The notes under the pieces were generated by a model. It ran no database searches. It was not told the origin of the DNA and was given only the letters and a program-made list of their open reading frames with translations. Source: a virus. From it: a stretch of 29,778 nucleotides of DNA. Each line of letters begins with the position of its first letter. The first letter of the stretch is position 1. The DNA is taken from the IMG/VR virus record IMGVR_UViG_3300005957_000010, positions 1 to 29,778 of that record. One strand, given 5' to 3'. Shown piece by piece: positions 26,942 to 29,778 of this stretch. Both the position numbers and the translations under genes were made by a program.

Positions 26942-27877
26942 ATGATGCTCGACAACCGCACGATCCTCGAGAAGGCGGATCTGGCCCTGTCCGATCTTCT
27001 GTCGGGCGGCGAGCTGGTCCCCGCCCAGGCCAAGAAGTTCATCCGGCTCCTCATCCTCGAGAGCGTGGTCCTCGGGATGGCGACCGTCCGGCCGATGGCC
27101 GCGCCGAAGTCGCGCATCGAGAAGATCCGCTTCGGCGGCCGCGTGCTCCGCGCCGGCTCGCCCGGGACGGCGCTTCCGGCCGGCGACCGCGTGAAGCCCG
27201 ACCTCTCGAAGGTCGAGCTGGACGCCAAGCTGTTCAAGGCGCAGGCGAACCTCGAAGACGAGGTGCTGGAGGACAACATCGAGCAAGGCTCGCTCCGGCA
27301 GACCATCATGGAGCTTCTGGGCGAGGCCGTGAGCCGCGATCTCGAGGAGGTCACGGTCCAGGGCGACACCGGCAGCGCCGACACCTTCCTCGCGCAGTTC
27401 GACGGCATGCTCGCGGCCGCGACGAGCAACACGGTCGGCCCCGTGGCCGGTCCGCTGGTCTCGACCGTCCTCAAGAACATGATCAAGGACATGCCGAAGG
27501 AGTTCATCCGGAACAAGAAGAAGCTCCGCTTCCTCACCGGCACGGACGCCGAGATCGACTACCGGGAGACGCTGAGCAACCGGAACACCGTGGTCGGCGA
27601 CCGCTTCCTCCAGGACGACGCGCCGATCATGTACTCCGGCATCCCGCTCGAGGACGTCCCGCTCTTCCCGGAGAACCTGGGCGGCGGCTCGAACGAGACG
27701 AACGTCATCCTCACGGACCCGAAGAACCTCCTCCTCGGGATCTGGCGCCGGATCCGGATGGAGACGGACAAGGACATCGAGGCCGGCGTGCTGAAGGTCG
27801 TCATCACGATGCGGTGCGACTTCAAGTACATGCACGAGCCGGCCGTGGTGAAGGCCACCGGCGTCACCGTCTCCTGA
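26942..27877 (+). CDS. Major capsid protein, HK97 fold, 311 aa
   Basis: ATG 26942 with a strong GAAGGAGAGAGAG ribosome site and a 95-base leader after the preceding stop. Typical HK97-type landmarks: an N-terminal helix region, KFIRLLILESVVLGMATVRP, then RIEKIRFGGRVLRAGSPGTA, an E-loop-like stretch KVELDAKLFKAQANLEDEVL, spine/P-domain DLEEVTVQGDTGS...FDGMLAAA, and the A-domain with DAPIMYSGIPLEDVP and a late VVITMRCDFKYMHEPAVVKA. The position after protease and scaffold fits. A strong hairpin follows the gene. Confidence 0.93.
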   Translation: MMLDNRTILEKADLALSDLLSGGELVPAQAKKFIRLLILESVVLGMATVRPMAAPKSRIEKIRFGGRVLRAGSPGTALPAGDRVKPDLSKVELDAKLFKAQANLEDEVLEDNIEQGSLRQTIMELLGEAVSRDLEEVTVQGDTGSADTFLAQFDGMLAAATSNTVGPVAGPLVSTVLKNMIKDMPKEFIRNKKKLRFLTGTDAEIDYRETLSNRNTVVGDRFLQDDAPIMYSGIPLEDVPLFPENLGGGSNETNVILTDPKNLLLGIWRRIRMETDKDIEAGVLKVVITMRCDFKYMHEPAVVKATGVTVS

Positions 27878-27884
27878 TCCTGAA

Positions 27885-27914
27885 CTTGGCCCCGGGGGCA
27901 TCCCCGGGGCCAAG
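27885..27914 (+). terminator. Strong stem-loop after capsid gene
   Basis: Perfect 13-bp stem CTTGGCCCCGGGG (27885-27897) / CCCCGGGGCCAAG (27902-27914) with a GCAT tetraloop, eight bases after the capsid stop. There is no T run downstream, so it may act as a 3' stabiliser or partial terminator that raises capsid mRNA over downstream genes. Confidence 0.65.
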
Positions 27915-27950
27915 TCCGGGGGGACCCCAGGCGAGAGCGAGCGAGGAACC

Positions 27951-28181
27951 ATGACCACGATCAAGACCGACTTCGGATCCGGCGGCGCGAACCTGACGCC
28001 GGGGGGCTCGTCCGGGGACCCGGACCTGGCCACGACGCTCCGCGACATTGCGGACGACCTGGCCGAGCTACGGACGAAGTACCAGGCACTCCTGGCGAAG
28101 CTCGACGCCGACGCCGGCGTCACGGACGCGGACTACGTGGCCACGGTGGGCGCGGCCGCGCTGAAGACGATCAAGGGCTGA
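27951..28181 (+). CDS. Small head protein (fiber- or decoration-like), 76 aa
   Basis: ATG 27951 with GCGAGGAA upstream. Gly/Ser-rich start, then a helical segment DLATTLRDIADDLAELRTKY, QALLAKLDADAGVTDADYVA. Such short coiled-coil proteins after the capsid gene are often annotated as head fiber or decoration proteins. The function is inferred from position and shape. Confidence 0.7.
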   Translation: MTTIKTDFGSGGANLTPGGSSGDPDLATTLRDIADDLAELRTKYQALLAKLDADAGVTDADYVATVGAAALKTIKG

Positions 28182-28241
28182 ACCAGCCCGGGCCCCAGGC
28201 CCTAGAGGAGCGGCCCAAGGCCCCCAGAAGGAGAGCGGAAG

Positions 28242-28580
28242 ATGGCGATCGGAGCGATGGCGAAGGACGCGGCGCAGTCGGGCGGTTCGAGCCCCGGCCC
28301 GCTGTTCGTGGACACGATCTCGTTCGAGGGCGACGACGCGTACGCGACCGGCGGCACCGACATCGAGACGCCGTTCAAGGCGCTCGTGGGCGCGACCCGG
28401 GAGATCCTGGCCGTGGTCCCGGCGGGCCCGTGCGGCGGCTACGTGCCCCGCTTCAACAAGGCGGACGGGAAGCTCCTCGTCTACACGAGCAACGGCGCCG
28501 CGCCGGCCGCGCTCGCGGAGTTCACGAACGCCGGGGACCTCTCCGGGACCACGTTCGTCCTCCTCGTGATCTCGCGCTGA
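28242..28580 (+). CDS. Putative head decoration-type protein, 112 aa
   Basis: ATG 28242 with AAGGAGAGCGG upstream. Beta-rich sequence: FVDTISFEGDDAYATGGTDI, REILAVVPAGPCGGYVPRFN, KLLVYTSNGAAPAALAEFTN, DLSGTTFVLLVISR. The pattern ending in ...F..LV..R matches many phage proteins found just after the capsid gene; a decoration or stabilisation role is likely but unproven. Preceded by a 60-base gap with a strong ribosome site, followed by a terminator-like hairpin. Confidence 0.75.
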   Translation: MAIGAMAKDAAQSGGSSPGPLFVDTISFEGDDAYATGGTDIETPFKALVGATREILAVVPAGPCGGYVPRFNKADGKLLVYTSNGAAPAALAEFTNAGDLSGTTFVLLVISR

Positions 28581-28608
28581 CCGGGAGGTCGGCCGTCCGT
28601 CAACACCG

Positions 28609-28645
28609 GGGCGCGGGGAGCTTCCTCGCGCCCTTGTCCTTGTCC
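28609..28645 (+). terminator. Terminator-like hairpin with T-rich tail
   Basis: GGGCGCGGGGA (28609-28619) pairs with TCCTCGCGCCC (28623-28633), 11 bp with one G-U in RNA and a three-base loop, followed by TTGTCCTTGTCC. This is the best rho-independent terminator candidate in the head module. Confidence 0.6.
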
Positions 28646-28666
28646 GCAAGGGGAAAGACCAGACCC

Positions 28667-29104
28667 ATGAGCAAGCTCGTTCGGATCGCGCCCTACAACC
28701 CGCGCCAGGGCTACGTGAAGCGGCGCCACACCATCCTGAAGCCGCGCCCGATGCGGTTCGACGTCGACCGCGGCTGGTACGAAGTCGACGACGAGGTGGC
28801 GGAGGCCCTCCGGAAGATCCCCCAGGAGGATCGCAAGCCGGCCGGGCTGCGCGCGTTCCTGATCGCGACCGACCGCGAGGACGCGAAGCGCCAGGAGGAC
28901 GAGCTTCGCCAGGCCTCGCGCCGGAACGACGAGGAGGTCATCGGGACGGTGGAGGAGCCGATCAAGGCGACGCGCCCCGGGACCAAGCCGGCCTCGGCCT
29001 CGGCCCGTGCCCAGGCGAGTGAGACGCCCCGGACCCGCACGCGCCAGCGCTCGCGCGCGAAGCCCGAGACCGACGAGTCCGACGAGTCCGACGACGAGAG
29101 CTGA
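28667..29104 (+). CDS. Hypothetical head-module protein, 145 aa
   Basis: ATG 28667; an AAGGGGA ribosome site lies farther upstream than usual (about a dozen bases). The folded N-terminal 85 residues (KLVRIAPYNPRQGYVKRRHT; DRGWYEVDDEVAEALRKIPQ) are followed by a disordered tail rich in Ser, Thr, Arg and Glu, ending TDESDESDDES. Its position matches small connector or head-tail joining genes; the sequence gives no proof. Confidence 0.75.
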   Translation: MSKLVRIAPYNPRQGYVKRRHTILKPRPMRFDVDRGWYEVDDEVAEALRKIPQEDRKPAGLRAFLIATDREDAKRQEDELRQASRRNDEEVIGTVEEPIKATRPGTKPASASARAQASETPRTRTRQRSRAKPETDESDESDDES

Positions 29105-29107
29105 GCC

Positions 29108-29497
29108 ATGGACGCCGTCCGGAGCCGCTACGCCGCGATCCGGGCCGTTGTGGCCCATCGTGGAGGAGCGGCCGCCTGCCAGCGCACGGCCGTTCTGGTC
29201 GAAGCCCTCCAGGGCATCGTGGTGAAGGGGGTCGCGTCCGGGGCCATCAGCGTCCCGCAGACCCCGGAGGAGACGGCGCGGCTCCTCAACCAGTGGATCA
29301 TGGCCGCGCGCGACGCCGCAATCCGGGTCGGTCGGGAGAACCTCCAGGAGGCTGCCCGCTTCGAGGGCGAGGCCCGAGCCCTGACTCACCAGCTCGAGGC
29401 CACCGGAGCCGGGAACGTGATCGCCTTCCCCGAGGTCCCGAAGGCTCCCAAGGGCCGGGTCCGGCGGCGCAAGAAGACCGCGCCCGCGGGCGAGTGA
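29108..29497 (+). CDS. Hypothetical head-module protein, 129 aa
   Basis: ATG 29108, three bases after the previous stop. Helical (RSRYAAIRAVVAHRGGAAAC; TARLLNQWIMAARDAAIRVG) with a basic C-terminus KGRVRRRKKTAPAGE. No recognised family. The TGA stop is embedded in a GTGATACGCT motif before the next gene. Confidence 0.75.
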   Translation: MDAVRSRYAAIRAVVAHRGGAAACQRTAVLVEALQGIVVKGVASGAISVPQTPEETARLLNQWIMAARDAAIRVGRENLQEAARFEGEARALTHQLEATGAGNVIAFPEVPKAPKGRVRRRKKTAPAGE

Positions 29498-29503
29498 TAC
29501 GCT
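29498..29503 (+). promoter_or_regulatory. Start-proximal -10 hexamer TACGCT
   Basis: GTGATACGCT contains the TGA stop of 29108-29497. The TANNNT hexamer is nine bases before ATG 29513, the widest spacing of the family, so this is the least certain member. Confidence 0.35.
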
Positions 29504-29512
29504 GGGCGCGCC

Positions 29513-29778
29513 ATGCCCAGCATCGCCCGCGGACAGACCTCCAGCCCCCAGAACCCGATCCTGGACCTCTACACGGTCCAGAACGGCGCCCTGGTCGATG
29601 TGGCGGTCCTCGAGTTCCAGATCTTCGACGTCACGGACCCGGACGCTCCCGTCCAGGTCTTCCCCGTGGCCCCCGACACGCGCCAGGCGCTCGACCCCAC
29701 GACCGACGCGCCGGCGGGCGACCGCCTGGGCCCCGGCCCCTACCCCCCGCCCCGGGCGCCGGACGGGCGCGAGCCCCG
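29513..29778 (+). CDS. Hypothetical protein, N-terminal part (runs off window)
   Basis: Open to the right edge, 88 residues visible. The start (PSIARGQTSSPQNPILDLYT; VQNGALVDVAVLEFQIFDVT) is beta-rich, then VFPVAPDTRQALDPTTDAP and a Pro-rich stretch. It may be a neck or tail-joining protein given its place after the head genes. Not assigned. Confidence 0.7.
   Translation, partial: MPSIARGQTSSPQNPILDLYTVQNGALVDVAVLEFQIFDVTDPDAPVQVFPVAPDTRQALDPTTDAPAGDRLGPGPYPPPRAPDGREP

Noticed and set aside
25721-28123. Long minus-strand frame opposite scaffold and capsid genes (800 codons)
   Set aside because: Antisense to the recognised capsid protein and scaffold; low-complexity Leu/Arg/Gly composition typical of shadow frames in high-GC DNA. 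The same applies to 309-1964, 21256-23067 and 23904-25901.

Overview
This window is a high-GC tailed double-stranded DNA phage genome, or a prophage of the same kind. The evidence is a terminase large subunit at the left edge. At the right is a head module in the usual order: portal, MuF-type head protein, scaffold-like proteins, XkdF-type protease, HK97-fold major capsid protein, small head proteins. Genes are tightly packed. All but one lie on the + strand, GTG starts are frequent, and many starts overlap the previous stop by four bases (ATGA or GTGA). I see no rRNA, tRNA, CRISPR array, insertion sequence or integrase. The strong preference for G or C at third codon positions and the many start-proximal -10 elements point to a high-GC bacterial host that tolerates leaderless mRNAs (actinobacterial, deinococcal or similar). 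The sequence alone does not identify the host.

Layout. 1-1883: end of an unknown gene, then terminase large subunit. 1893-5168: small accessory genes, including a NADAR-family protein and a membrane-anchored matrixin-like metalloprotease, most preceded by a start-proximal -10 element. 5176-7944: zinc-ribbon proteins and a regulator with a zinc knuckle, a sigma-70 region 4-like helix-turn-helix and a zinc ribbon. 7897-17539: about 25 small, mostly unrecognised genes, cut into cassettes by five copies of a roughly 110-120 bp intergenic element. The same stretch holds SANT/GcrA-like and topoisomerase-zinc-ribbon proteins and a single minus-strand gene. 17537-19942: Cys-rich proteins and a ribbon-helix-helix protein. 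19946-29778: the head module.

Three kinds of expression signal can be told apart. Class 1 is a conserved GGCTGATACTC (or a TANNNT relative) 5-9 bases before the start codon, with no shared -35, as expected for leaderless transcripts; its TGA is often the stop codon of the upstream gene. Class 2 is a classical sigma-70 promoter (TTGACN, 16-17 bp, TATATA-like). Four of these carry a common GTCGATTTTGNCTTGAC box, and in two the box is one arm of a terminator-like hairpin that begins at the preceding stop codon. Class 3 is the five-copy element: an upstream conserved block, a stem-loop with evidence of compensatory change, and a conserved 33-base segment ending in the start codon.

The most notable points are the five-copy element, the leaderless promoter family, the sigma-4-like zinc protein that might act on one of these classes, the antisense gene, the NADAR and matrixin genes, and an M[K/R]IRR start shared by five otherwise unrelated proteins.
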